Below are positions 25,018-36,712 of a stretch of DNA of 64,000 nucleotides, one piece after another; positions within the stretch are counted from its first letter, which is position 1; every line of letters starts with the position of its first letter. This DNA is from Ilyonectria destructans. Its lineage: Eukaryota; Ascomycota; Sordariomycetes; Hypocreales; Nectriaceae. The DNA lies in contig JAHEWK010000008.1 in NCBI GenBank assembly GCA_020740775.1, positions 2,542,001 to 2,606,000 of the forward strand, in the 5' to 3' direction. A program made the translations under genes and the position numbers. The notes under the pieces are model-generated. The model was not told the DNA's origin and made no database searches. It saw only the letters and a program-made list of their open reading frames with translations.

Positions 25018-26787
25018 TTAAGCTAAGCATGGAGGTGTTTCATACGCACTAAAAACCGAGTCGATGACCAAGTGCGCATCAATCCCCTCACCACCGTGCA
25101 AATCTTGCTGTGACCATATCCTCTGTATCATCTCTTCCGTCGAGTCTAGGTTACTGAGGGCTCTCTTCCTCCTTGAGCTCTGCAGTGCTTTGAGCATCAG
25201 CACCCTATCGGGCTCCTCCTCGGCCTGCAGTGACAGCATGAACATTGGAAAGGGTCTTTCGCAGACCCCGAGGTGCCGTAGTATCCCAAATGATTCCTTG
25301 GCAGCGTCTTGGGATAGAGGGGAAGAAGCTCGGGATCCTCGCACCACGCGATCCAGGTAGATGAGAACCGCAAGCTGAAATAGTCGGGCAACCGCAGTGT
25401 AGTGCTCTTTGCTGCCCGTGCCATGGTATACTTCAATATCCATGCCACTGCAGAGCTGTTGGTCAGCGCACTCGAGCCGATGCTGAAGCGCGTCGATTGC
25501 CTGTTGATGATCTTGAGAGGGAGGTCTGGTGTCGTCTTGAATACGAATCAAGTCGACCGCCTGGCTTAAAATACCAAGGATTTCGAGCGAGCAACCGAGA
25601 GTACTCTGTATCTGGGAGAAAATCAGCAATTGGTTAATGATCCAGGGTAACAAACTGTACAATCTGTCGTTTAGGGTGGAAGGTTGCCAGGGAAATGACG
25701 TTTTCACGGTTCGCGATCACTTCCTGCTTCTTCGTACGATGCAACCAGTGAGCAATGCCAAATTTGTAAAACACGTTGTAGTACAGCACCCAGTCCAGTA
25801 GGGTCGCGCCATCGCCTTCGGAAGAGACGCGTGTTGGCTGTCCTGACTCAAAAATCATGAGACAACCGTCAAAGTAGATTGACCAATCCTTAGTTGTAGA
25901 TCGGTCGACAGCCTAGCGTAGTTGTTAGCGCCTGAGAGTAAGCTGAAACGAAGTGCTTGCCTCGTAAATGCTCAGAAGCATGCTCGCTGCGATGGCTTGG
26001 GATCTAGACTTGACATCCAACACCTGACCGATGGTCTTTCGCAGGGATGAAATGGCTAACATGCGATGATGGACAGACTTAGGGGAATTTTGCAAGTGCA
26101 GGTAGGAGATTGCATTCATTGAATGGCGGACGGCAAGAGAGGGAGGGGTGTCATCACCCAATGACATGCGTTGCAGGAGGCTGCAGATGTCTTGACGGAG
26201 GTCACCCTGAGAAGTGACCATTTGCATGGCAGAGGAGTATTCTGTACGTTCTCAGTCTAGAACGGCACTCAACCAAAGCTCTAGAATCTCACCGGCAGGA
26301 GTCATTTGCGTCCCGAATTGTGGTGTTCGCAATGCAGGTCTCGGGCGAGGGGCCTGCCAAACGCCAACATGGGTTGCTATTGAACCTCAAATCAGACCGA
26401 GTCGCCAGAAGGGAGTGGATCCATGCAACAAACCATGGGTCCCGGTCCCTGTCGCATTCATATATAGACTGACATCCCACGTGGAGGTATTAAGGAATGC
26501 AATCTGGGCCGTCGTTGTGCGGTTCTGGACGTTGGCCACGGTAGCCCGGCGTTTATCACCTGCACGAGGCCAAGACAGATTGACGGCATAGCCCGAGCAC
26601 ACCTTCTTACGTCTGGTACAAGCGGTACATGTCGGCAGGGACCTGTCACAGGCAATCTTGCGATCTGGCCGGTCTTAATCCCCGGTCGAGGACAACGAGC
26701 GTGGTGCGGGAATAACTCACTGCGGCAATTCAAGCAGGGTTTCTGCGCAAGGGCCACCTCGGGCGTGGTTGTGATGACATCTGCCAT
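25018..26787 (-). CDS. Zn2Cys6 transcription factor, six exons
   Basis: A phase-consistent model on the minus strand: exons 26787-26721, 26664-26474, 26353-26293, 26241-25961, 25912-25661 and 25611-25018 give 481 residues. Cysteines 18, 21, 28, 35, 38 and 45 make CX2CX6CX6CX2CX6C, and the first intron falls inside this cluster after residue 22. The body is a fungal-specific factor domain 2 with a YLDRVVRGSRASSPLS helix-type segment near the end. The fourth intron appears to use a GC donor (GAG|GCAAGC ... CTAG). The exon 2/3 boundary (120-nt intron, donor GTCAGT) is the least certain. The gene is divergent from an NAD(P)-binding protein gene 489 bp away, a possible target. Confidence 0.75.
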
Positions 26788-27276
26788 GTTGACCCGAGTC
26801 AGAATAGAGACAGGAAGCTATATCGTACCAACAACGTCAACAGAGGTGAGATCGCCAAGCCCAATGAGCAGGGAATTGTGGTGAAAGGTGGAGGGGCGGG
26901 GGTGGAACGTCTTGGCGGCGCTACCTCGGGAGCTGAGATGTACCGGTACAGGCAGACTGGCGCAGGATTTTAGTAATCCAGCTGGCAATGGGCAACTTTG
27001 CCCGCGATAAAACGTCACTGGCTCGGTGGCGTGGGAGAACAGCGTCTCAAATAGTGGTATTGCAGATTTTTTCAATCATGATGCCGTTTTGTATTTGTAA
27101 GATGTTGCTCGCGTAAATCAGAGCCGGAGCAAGATAATTGTCTGGAATTCCATAAAAGGCCGTTGGCCCGCAGCTTGCAGTGATTCTTTCATCAAACCAC
27201 ACACGCCGAGATATTAGCAGAGACCATCCAGCTACAGGGACTTATACAAATCATTTGTAAAATCACAGCCAACACC
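26788..27276. promoter_or_regulatory. divergent promoter region
   Basis: The 489-nt region separating two start codons on opposite strands (Zn2Cys6 factor and NAD(P)-binding protein). No strong operator palindrome was noted. Confidence 0.4.
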
Positions 27277-28424
27277 ATGCCTGCGACCAAGATCCTCATC
27301 ACAGGTGCCACTGGGTACATGTGAGTGTCCTACACGGAGTAACAACCTCGCCAAGAGCTTACTAACACTTACCAGCGGTGGCTCAGTGCTTACAACCTTG
27401 CTCGAGTCCACAGATGCCAATATTAAAACCAGCAAAATATCAGCCCTGGTCCGCAAGCAAGACCAAGCCGATCTTCTCAGGGCAAAGGGCATCAATGCTA
27501 TCGTTTTCAGTGGCCTTGACGACACAGCCGTCGTTAGGGATGCCGCCAGCAAGCACGACGTTGTGATCAACACTGCAAAGGCATTTCACTCCCTGGCAGC
27601 TGAGGCTTTGATCCTCGGTCTGGCAGATCGGAAGAAGGAGACAGGCAGAGAGACGTATCTGATACATGTCAGTTCCCCCAATCCCTTGCACTCACAGGAG
27701 CTGACGCGTGCAGACTTCGGGTACCTCCAGCCTTGGAGACCTCCCCATTACGGGCACTTTCACCGAGACGCGCGTTTTGTCCGACAAGGACAATGTTTAC
27801 GCCTACGAACGCTACCGCGAGGACCTTGCGCCATACCAACAGCGCACCACTGACTTGGTTGTCTTCGAAAAGGGCGAGGCAGCCAACATCAAAACGTATA
27901 TCATCATGTCACCAACTATTTACGGGCTAGGCAGTGGTTTCTTCAATCGCACCTCTATCCAGATCGATGGCATCATTCGCGCCGCGCGCCGCGACGGTTT
28001 TGCTTCCGTTATTGGCACGGGTGCTGCTGAGTGGGATCACGTCCACATCAGCGACTTGGTCGGTCTGTACGAGCTGATCCTCGCCCGGCTGCTGGCTGGG
28101 GATGATTTGCCATCCAACAAGGAGGGCATCTACTTCAACGGCACAGGCCACCAATCATGGCGCGAAATCTCGGAGCGCATTGCAAAGGAGGGGCGGGCAT
28201 TGGGGTATCTGGAATCGGACGAAGTGCGCGAAATCTCCCTCGAGGAGGGGCTTGAAAAACTCGGAAAGGCGCTTCCGCCGACTGCAATTGAGCTGGGATT
28301 TGCCTCACGATCGCGGACCCAGGCGGATTTGGCTCGCGAGATTGGATGGGTGGCAAAGAAGACGAGAGCGGACTTTGAGGCTAGTTTTCTCGAGGAGTGG
28401 AAGATCATTGCGGAAGAGTTTTAA
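27277..28424 (+). CDS. NAD(P)-binding Rossmann protein, extended-SDR/NmrA-like
   Basis: Three exons, 27277-27320, 27376-27667 and 27714-28424, with introns of 55 and 46 nt, give 348 residues in one frame. The N-terminus has a beta strand and the nucleotide-binding motif TGATGYIGGS (TGxxGxxG), split by the first intron. Later features are ALVRKQDQ, VVINTAKA, TSGTSSLGD, PTIYGLGSGFFN, a DHVHISDLVGLYELI region and a C-terminal SR-rich part. This order matches nucleoside-sugar epimerase-like or NmrA-like proteins. The usual catalytic YxxxK is replaced by a YERYRED segment, so a redox-sensing or altered catalytic role is possible. The substrate is unknown. Confidence 0.82.
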
Positions 28425-28670
28425 GGCAGAGAGTTGAGTGGAGATGGGCTATGGCCTTGCACCTAACGCATTGTAACTGACTCTAAATCTCGACTAAATA
28501 AATTGCTACAGTTTTTGGTCTAAGTCAATGGTAAAAATATGAATAAACATGAACAGACTCGTATTAACACAACCATGCCCAAGGGCGAGTAGACAATCCG
28601 GTCCTGCTTCGCTGTGAAACATAGCTCCATGTGCGCCTTGCTTAACTTTCTTCAATCTGTCAACTCACTT

Positions 28671-29861
28671 TCACAGGAGATTGTCGGTTTTACTAATAAC
28701 ACTCTTCTCTATGGCCATGATAATCGAGCGCTCCGAGTAGACGGGGCCCTGGCCGTCGCAGTAGGCGTAGTGCTTGAGACGTTCGCTCACATCGCCCACG
28801 TCAACAAGGCCCTTTTTGAAGAGCTTGTGGTCAATGATAAGATCCCAGGTAGCGCCAGCGGCGAGGAGACGCTCGCCATCGTGGGAGGTGATGATGCGAT
28901 GGGAAGGGGTCTTATTGGTCTCGTCTTGGAGAATATTTGAGTAAAATTTGGAAGAGTTGAAGGGTGGGAGGTCGTTGGTCGGCTCTGAGGAGATCTTGTG
29001 CGTGCCACCCACCTGGGAGGTGGCGCGGAGGATCTTATTCTCGGTGGAAGCCTTCCGGATGTCTTGTTTGAGGCGCTCGTTCTCGACTGATACCTGCTGT
29101 CGGGAAGCCTCTAATTCTGCGAGCTTGGCTTCGAGCTCCTTGACGTGCTTTTCCTTCCGCCTGCGAAAGGCTTGTTGACTGTCGGCCAAGAACATTAGTA
29201 AGGTGGATACAAGCATTCTGTACGGCGGGCTAGGGCTCGGTAAAGTTTGATCAACAAATAGGGTGGCCAGGAGATGGGGTCCGTGTAGGGCAGTTGAAAG
29301 CAATGCGGGCGGGTGAGTCCAGTGGTCAGAGGAAGACGTACGCAGCGCGGTTCTGGGCCTTTCGTCGGGACTGGGCTGGGGTGAGGGCGTCGTTCTCCTC
29401 GCTGGTTCCACTGTCGCCCATGTATGTCTTCATTATGTGGTAATGCTGGTGGGTTTGCGGAGGGCCAAAGTTGTTCTGGATAGGGCTAAGGGGAGTGGCG
29501 GGCTGAGAAGGGTGGGCGTGAAAGCCCTGATGATAGTCAAAAGGAGGGTGATGGTTGCTGAGGTACTGAGGCAGGGTTTCAAAAGCATCCTATTTAAGAG
29601 CAAAGAATTAGCCGAGGGGGACATGAAATCAACCATGAGATAGGCGGATGTAGAGGCGGGTACTAAGACGTGAGGGGAGAGCAGCGGTCAAATCTGGGGC
29701 ATCAAGGCAAGCGGGATGTGGGAGTGGGGTTAAATGCGACATCAACATACTGGTGGCGAGGTGCTAAAATCATCGGGACCAGAGTAGGACGGCGATAGAG
29801 ACGAAATGGGCATAAATTGATGATAGGGCTGAGCACTCGGGCCGTCATATTGGAACTCCAT
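28671..29861 (-). CDS. bZIP transcription factor, Yap/AP-1-like
   Basis: Three exons on the minus strand, 29861-29751, 29589-29342 and 29178-28671, with introns of 161 and 163 nt, give exactly 288 residues. The basic region (about residues 110-130) reads SRRKAQNRAAQQAFRRRKEK, with the NxxAQxxFR signature of fungal Yap/PAP1 factors and an intron inside NRAA|QQ. A leucine zipper follows (LEAKLAELEASRQQ...ENERLKQDI). The C-terminus holds an AATWDLI-like helix and a short Cys-containing segment (HYAYCDGQGPV), as in AP-1-like proteins of this family. Such factors act in stress or development; the specific role is unknown. Gln replaces the commoner Arg after NRAAQ. Confidence 0.87.
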
Positions 29862-29930
29862 CGTGAGTAGTGAGTAGTGAGTAGTGAAGTAGTGAGAGCG
29901 AGAGCGAGAGGTGAGTGGTGAATAAGTGGT
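29862..29930. repeat. short tandem repeats in bZIP leader
   Basis: GTGAGTA is repeated about four times at 29863-29896 and followed by GAGAGC units, just before the bZIP start codon. The transcript leader would carry CACTACT and CTCTCG runs. Confidence 0.6.
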
Positions 29931-31011
29931 GGTGGGTCTGTCGTGGTGTTCTGGCTTGGCCTGACTTGGCTTGGGCTTGGCGGTTAGAGGCCAATGCTTC
30001 TGGGTCCTGTTGGTTGCACAAGCGGCAACGATTCCCATACAACCGTCAGGAAAAGCAGCCAAGATGACGGCAGCAGGCGGCAACGGGAGTCGAGGATTCA
30101 GATCTGGGAGACTTCGAAAAACGGGGAAAGCAAAAGAGAAAAGAGGGGAAATTATATACGAGGCTCGCGCAACGCAGACATCGCGGAGCATCGCGAGCCC
30201 AGCGGTTTTTGCGCCCTGAGCAACGTCGCCAAACTTCAAACTAGACGCCTTACAGGAATGGTCAAGCGTGCTAACTCCAACTCCAAGGAACCCATGTCAG
30301 CCGCTTGGAGAGTTGGCAACTTTCGCCGCGACACGTGACGCCGATGCGCCTTTGCATCCACACGGCTCCGCTTTGTGAGCATGGCCGTGTGGATCTTGAT
30401 GCGGCCGCGACGGCTTCGGGGCGAGGCATGGCTGGTGATTGACACGAGCTTGAACGTGCTTCGGCTCATGCCGACTCCCCGCGATCCGATTCGTTTCCCA
30501 TTTTTCAACTTCCTGTTCTTGCTTTTGCCGTGATCCGCCATCAGCAGCCCCAATCTCCTCCGAGCTGACAATCTCCATCGACAAAGCGGCAATCTCCATG
30601 ATGCATCCTCGCTTCTGCGAGGTCGGCCGCCTGTACAGACAGCGCCGCTTCTGGACCCCTAAAATCCCAACGCCAGCACCCGAGCCAATTATTCTCAAGT
30701 CCCTCATCCCTACATCACAAAAGACCGCTTCTTTTCTTGCCTCCCCCACCATGCCCTGCCAAGGCAGAGAGCAGCCACGTTCGGCGAGACCGCACCGTGA
30801 TAGCCCCCAGGGTGCATCGCGTGTCAAATGAGATGAGGCTTGAGATAAGCATCGTTGTTCCATTGGCCGGGTTGTCTCTTGATAACGGCCATACTTTCAC
30901 GGCATTCTTGGAAAACACACTATAACATCTTTTTTTAAAGTCTATTTTCGCTATCCTCTCCGAGTCGTTCAATTAATTACCTTTCGCCAATGCAAGATTG
31001 TAGATCAAACG

Positions 31012-31147
31012 GTCAACCCATAAAAATTGTCAACCCATAAAAAATGTCGACCCATAAAAGTTGTCAATCCATAAAAAATGTCAACCCATAAAAATTGTCA
31101 ATCCATAAAAATTGTCAACCCATAAAAAATGTCAACCCATCAAAATT
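31012..31147. repeat. 17-bp minisatellite, eight copies
   Basis: Eight tandem units of GTCAACCCATAAAAATT with variants (AAT for ATT end, TCGACC, TCAATCC, CATCAAAA), 136 bp in all with no spacing change. Confidence 0.93.
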
Positions 31148-32875
31148 GTCACTTCAAAATTCACTCCACTCCGCTCCCTCAACCCACTCCACACTTCCCC
31201 ACCCCCTTAGCTTACAAAACCACCACACAGAATAATGAGTACTAGTTGAATTCCTGGAATTCTTTGTAAAACTTGGAGCGCCTAGGAATCCTGCGATTCA
31301 TTCTTACTGTGTCAGCTCGTCGTATCATCACTGAGTCGTCATGATATTTTTTTGTGTTTCCAGCCAAAGTACAACAAAATACAATCAGGTTCATCGCCAG
31401 TTCTGATAAAATTAAGAATATCTAGTCTAGTCTCATGAAGCATCATCGCCCCCTCTTTCAATACTGGTCACTATCGCTCCCAGTTTTCCATGAGTCGCTC
31501 TTGAAAGGTAAAGAGTAAAAATTTTCAAAAAGGTAATAACAAAACAGTCTACAGTCTATAAATCCAAAGAGTAAAGGATAAAACACATCAAGTCAAGGTG
31601 GAAAAGTGAGGTCATCTACTCGTACTATATATACTCATGGAGGAAAGGTGAAGTTACGGTCAATCCAGTTCGGTTCAATGCATCGTTTCCAACTATAGCA
31701 CTCGTATACCGAAGATGCTTCTTCACGCCCTTCTATGCCTTCATCCTGTTCACAATCCCACAGCCGTTGCCACTTCTCCAAGTCAACCTTTCCTTTCGTT
31801 CAACACCTCCTGCCACAGTTCCAACTATGGAATTCCTTCAGTCCACAACATGATACTCCCATCACTGGTCTAAGGCCCGTCTTCGACGACCACACCATCA
31901 GGGGTGCGGATGAGTTCAAACATGTCCTTTGGTCGGACACACTGGACACCACTTTCTCGGGTGGCATCACCATTTCCCTTCCGGTTAAACAGGTAGTGTC
32001 ACTCTTGTACCAGCAGAGTAGACCCAAAACATAACAAGAAGTAGGCTCAAGCCTGACCAAGGACGTCGATGGCTCGGTGACAAAGCCACGTTCGCACATG
32101 GCCCAGCAAAGCTGGTATCAATTCACGATACCACATCGTTCTACGATTCACAAGAACACATGGACTCGCACGCACTCGGCTACTTCCACCTGCTCGGCGG
32201 ATAAAGACGTATCTGCCAGCCACCCCTTGCTGTCAGGTGCAGCGATCCTGTTGCCGGTAAGTCCTCCAATTCCATGTCCTTCATGTCCCACTCCGTTAGT
32301 AAAGCAAGAGAAGCCGATCTGCCGCTTTCGGCTCCATCCTCCAACGGTATGCCACAGTCTGTACAGACCCCTTCCGGGTTCCAATTGGACTCCGCCATTT
32401 TGGGTAACGCAAAAGGCAATCACTTTGTTCTTGATTATGTATCCAGCCTGGCTATATCCAAGGGGTTTCGTACCACAGAATGGACAAAATAGCTTGGCTC
32501 AAGTCGTTTCGCAGGTCACCTTACCCGTCTCGAGTAGGAGAAGAAAAAATAACTAAAAGAGGATTAAGTTCACCTTAATGGGAATAAAGCTCAGGATATT
32601 CCTCTTATGTTCGCCGTTCACATGATATCCAGCCAACCTTGTCTGGCTCTGACAAAACTCTGCCTCTTGATCAAGGTTACACGCTTTATCCTCTCTCTTC
32701 CAAGCTTCATTAATTATCTCTTATGCCACTTTGAAAATATTTAACACGGGGACTGGAAAGCATGAGTCATTTATGCGCCGGAGGTAACTTATCCATTCCA
32801 AGCGTTGGCGGAGCAATGCAAACTCAGACCTCGCAACCGTGTATGGTAACAACATTCCGTTGACAACCAGTGAAC

Positions 32876-32956
32876 TGTCGCAATGCCGCTACGGCAAAAG
32901 GGAATGATCACTCCCCCTGCCGGTAGCGTTATTGTAGTCCATATCTCCGTCTGACA
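32876..32956 (+). mobile_element. 81-bp mini mobile element, copy 1
   Basis: Runs from TGTCGCAATGCC to CCGTCTGACA and is flanked by a perfect 5-bp direct repeat TGAAC (32871-32875 and 32957-32961). It matches copy 2 (35878-35958, opposite strand) at all but six positions. It has short terminal inverted repeats (TGTC/GACA) and a large internal imperfect palindrome (CGCTACGGCA against TGCCGGTAGCG). It has no coding capacity. Confidence 0.85.
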
Positions 32957-34568
32957 TGAACGTTTGTTCTCCACCAGTTCAATCCCTAACCGTATTGCTT
33001 CTAAGGATGTAGCTAGACGCTATAAAAGGTATCCAGTAGATAACGATCAGGGATATTTAATAGCGTTGCAGTTTCTCAGGGTGGTTGTATTCTAGTTTCG
33101 CCGTCCAAGTAAGATGCCACTGAATCGCCATGAATCCCAGAGATAGGCCTGCAGGAGATTTCCCTCTTCTCCCCCCCAAAGCCACAGATATTTCTCGACA
33201 TTTGACTCAGTCGCGCGTGACATAATTTCTAGCGGGGTCCGCAGTAAGCCACTTACAACCTCTATACCTTCTAGAGAATATCTCCATGCTTTTTCTGGGT
33301 GTGGCGTAACCGGCTTTAAATGCTGAGGCAAGTAGTCTATCGGCCGGGAACCAGATTAGGTAGGTCCATCACTCCCATCACCTCGAACAAGTGACGGAGG
33401 GAAGGATATGTGAAGTCGCCTTGTGACCAGTGACAGGCGGTCGGGGACTTGCGGACTAGCTGGTCGCTAGTCGGGAGGTCTCGGGGGTTAAAAGGGGTGG
33501 TCACAGCCTGCAGAGGGGAGAGAGCATCGCGTTTTCCTTTATTAAGATTTTTCCTAGAAGTCAGAGAAACCCAGAGGGCTCGAGGCTTAGTTGTCAGAGT
33601 CAATGAATTTGCTGTCTTTATTTTGAGAGATTTATTTGAGTCTATTTCGACTGACTTCAAGATCCCTGTCCAACCTATGTCTTCCACCCTGATAAATACC
33701 GGGCTGCCGCAGGCCCTATTGAAGCCTTGCCAGCAGAGTTTCCTGCGCCCGACTTGATATTCTATCTAATGAGATGCTTCCCTATTAGGAGATATAAGCC
33801 TCAGACTCATCTGACCTCATACGCGTATTCTGGTGCAGCTTCAGGCTGATCATATAAGACGCCTGTGCGACGATTTTCTGTGCATCTCCCTTTGGGTAGG
33901 TTAACGAGTTGGGTGTTGGCTCCTGTCCTTTTCCGCTGCTAAACCAGTCGTTAGCATGTAGCCCGTAAAGGTCAGCGTTGAAAAGTCAATGACTTGTGCA
34001 CGGCAATCCCTCATTGCCGTAGATTATAATGAGCATATAATGACTCAAACGAAGCCATGGAGAGGGCGAAGAAGCACATGCCGATATTGTGCAGAGGAGC
34101 AAACCGCCACTGAGCGTGCTCCTTGGATAGCACCAGCGCCACGGAATAACTCATCTCGGGAAATCTTCAGAGCACTTCCAAAACAAAGCTGGAGTTTCTC
34201 AACACAGACCCTGACCTGTAACAATTGTAGCGCTATGTATGCTGTCATATAAGCAGGAGAATCGTCTGAAAGATTGATCATCGTGTCCTTGATCCAGCAG
34301 TGAGTTGAGGTGCTGTAGAGGATATGCAATCCAGAACTTAGGACTGAAGCTGTAGTCAGCCGCACAGATCAAGCAAAAGATGACGTGTAACGGTTTTGGA
34401 GAATACACACATTGTAAAAAGACACGATGACTTTCATTGCTCTGGTAATCACTGGTGGCAGAGCCGGTAATGGTATTGTTGATTGTTACATAGGGCTGAG
34501 GAAGAACACCGGAGTGGCTAGTGGAGGCAACAGAAGGTGAAACATTGGCAGGATGAGGCAGTGGCCTA

Positions 34569-34871
34569 CTAAATGCGTTCAATCCTTTCTCTGTCTAGTC
34601 TCAGGGCAATGACGGGCAGACGGGCGAATTTCCCCCGTGATGCAATGCCCCAGTTCCACTGCAGCTTAACCTCATAACCATCGTAGAAGGTCATGTAGGA
34701 CGGGTCTCCTTGCACCTGCGCTTGCGTTTCTTGCACGTGAGGCATCCACCTCGAGATCGTGTATTTTTCTCCGGCGTGGCTTCTGTCATCATCGAGCCAC
34801 TGTGGTATTTTGATGCCAAAAGGAGCGTGAAACTGGTAGTGAAAGGGAATCAGGTGGATAGAGTCAACCAA
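34569..34871 (-). CDS. possible hypothetical protein or fragment
   Basis: A 100-residue frame with a protein-like composition (HLIPFHYQFHAPFGIK, YTISRWMPHVQ, YDGYEVKLQWNWG). A continuation upstream is in another frame (DLEFVL just before), so it may be the tail of a decayed gene. No family was recognised. Confidence 0.25.
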   Translation of the reverse strand: MVDSIHLIPFHYQFHAPFGIKIPQWLDDDRSHAGEKYTISRWMPHVQETQAQVQGDPSYMTFYDGYEVKLQWNWGIASRGKFARLPVIALRLDRERIERI

Positions 34872-35013
34872 GAACGAATTCTAGGTCTGTGAGTTTAATC
34901 TGAATGATAAACAGTGAAGGGAGGAGCTGCTGTGTTAGGCATGACGTTTATCGTCCAATTACGGGATGGGCAACAAACATGCGCAAAGACCTTCCATATC
35001 AGCTATTCCCTTC

Positions 35014-35162
35014 TGTTGGATTGTGACCCTGTATTGCGAAATCTCTGAGAGATTGATATCCTGCCCTTAGTTAGAGGGGGCGTCAGATGACATAAAAGCC
35101 CCTCTTGAGAAAAAGGGGGCGGGAGGCATCCCAGATCAATATAATCATCAGCCTCTGGATCG
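35014..35162. repeat. dispersed 145-bp repeat, copy 2
   Basis: Same orientation and ends as the copy at 11822-11963, with differences across its length. It starts TGTTGGATTGTGACCC. Confidence 0.65.
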
Positions 35163-35877
35163 AATGGGGCGTACGAAGTACGCTGTCCATCAACTTCTCA
35201 AAAAGTTCCGGCCCTGTAGGGCTTACCCCCTTTCAGTAAGCACATCGCCACAACTGGTACCTTGACGTGCCGCGGCGCCGCCTTGCTCGGTTATAAATCC
35301 CTTCAAAATATTATGTGACTCGCCCGAAGGTGGAGATACGCCACGGTGAATGGTGTATGCTTAAGATATCATGAGCGTGCTCCTCGTAGAAAGGTTCGAA
35401 GTGTTCTTTTCTGGCAGCTTAATTAGTTCGCCATGGGGCTTGCTACGCATGAACTAACGGCTAAATAATCCGGATCCCCCTCCCCGGTCACCGAGGTACG
35501 AAGGGCAGCATTGCGTCTCCAGTCTCACCTCACACAACTAGAGTCGCTGATTGATCGTACGCTATTTAGAACAGTAGCTCTCTCTTGCGTCAATACAGGC
35601 ATGAGATGATATTTATCATCATCTCCTGTTGGTTGCAATTCAACTTCCAGACCGAGGCAACAGCCTGCTTTGACGTCATGTTCAGCCACACACAGACACG
35701 TACCCCCTACCCCGCTTCCGCGTGGCCCGAGGGAAAGTAGGCGAGGTAGGGTATTGAACTTGGACTAGATCGATTGTGTGACAGTAGTGTGAACGATCTG
35801 GCGATCGTTAGTTTGCGAGCTAAAGGGATCGTCATTAAACTTGAGGACATCGGGAAGCAATCATAAGTTGATGCTTT

Positions 35878-35958
35878 TGTCAGACGGAGATATGGACTGC
35901 AATAACGCTACCGGCAAGAGGAGTGAGCATTCCCTTCTGCCGTAACGGCATTGCGACA
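35878..35958 (-). mobile_element. 81-bp mini mobile element, copy 2
   Basis: Inverted relative to copy 1 and flanked by a perfect 5-bp direct repeat GCTTT (35873-35877 and 35959-35963). The different duplications in the two copies show independent insertions. Confidence 0.85.
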
Positions 35959-36712
35959 GCTTTCAATCAATTGTAACTAGTCATGTTCCGACGGCCATCG
36001 GAGTTCGGCATGCCGGGTATGCAACCCGAGCCCCATATATCAAAACTGACTATCGGCGTAGCTGACGTGAGCTAGCCGCTTGAAAGCAAGGGCATAGATA
36101 ACATGTCATCTGACGCCCCTCGGCGCATTATACGCCACACATCAACTTACGGATAGTGGTGTAGTAATTCCGGCTAGATGGGTCCGAGCAGGTACCTGAT
36201 GGCTCAAGCAATGCAGGTAAATCCGCCTTCGTCTTAGCGCCTTGACTGTGAAGCTACTAGGAGGCTAGTGGCACGCGCACGGCCCTCCCCCGGATTGTGC
36301 TCTGGCGAGTTGCGTTCAAGAGATTTAGCTATGACTCGTTGAAGAGACGGTCTTTCACGGGCTTTCCGGGGCCGATCGAGCGAGACCTCCACATGAACCA
36401 CAAACAGTGGATCAGCTTACGGCCACGTCCTTCCCTGAGCTGAAAAGACTCAGGGGTTAAACTTTATTCTGGCCAATGTTTTGGATCCCAAGTGAACGGA
36501 GCAGTGGCTGATTAATAGTGTGGCTGCTGGCTGCACACGGCGGCCGCCACGGGGAATAACCAGCTTCCCCGTGCTCACTAAAGATAGAGCTAATCTCGTA
36601 ACTTGATCAGTCGGTATTTAATAAATGGCTCAGGGCCCAGTCAGCGACCTGATGTCTTGCTTTGAACCCGCTTCCCACCAGCTTTTGTCCAAGGCAAGGC
36701 CTCCCTACCAAA

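Larger units (their letters stand above)
29931..36712. other. 6.8-kb gene-poor region
   Basis: No gene with a recognisable domain on either strand. It contains the features listed separately (minisatellite, two 81-bp elements, dispersed repeat, a weak hypothetical frame). A 188-residue minus frame at 30297-30863 and frames at 31735-32556 and 33092-33687 lack motifs and were not called. Confidence 0.55.

Noticed and set aside
30297..30863. 188-residue minus-strand frame
   Set aside because: Cys/Arg-rich, no motif, and overlapped by frames on the other strand; probably a chance frame in GC-rich DNA.
31735..32556. Plus frames at 31735-32034 and 32077-32556
   Set aside because: Low-information proline/serine-rich text without domain; not enough to call a gene.
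32876..35958. The two 81-bp repeats as terminal inverted repeats of one 3-kb DNA transposon
   Set aside because: Each copy has its own, different 5-bp direct repeat, so they are separate insertions; the outer flanks do not match.
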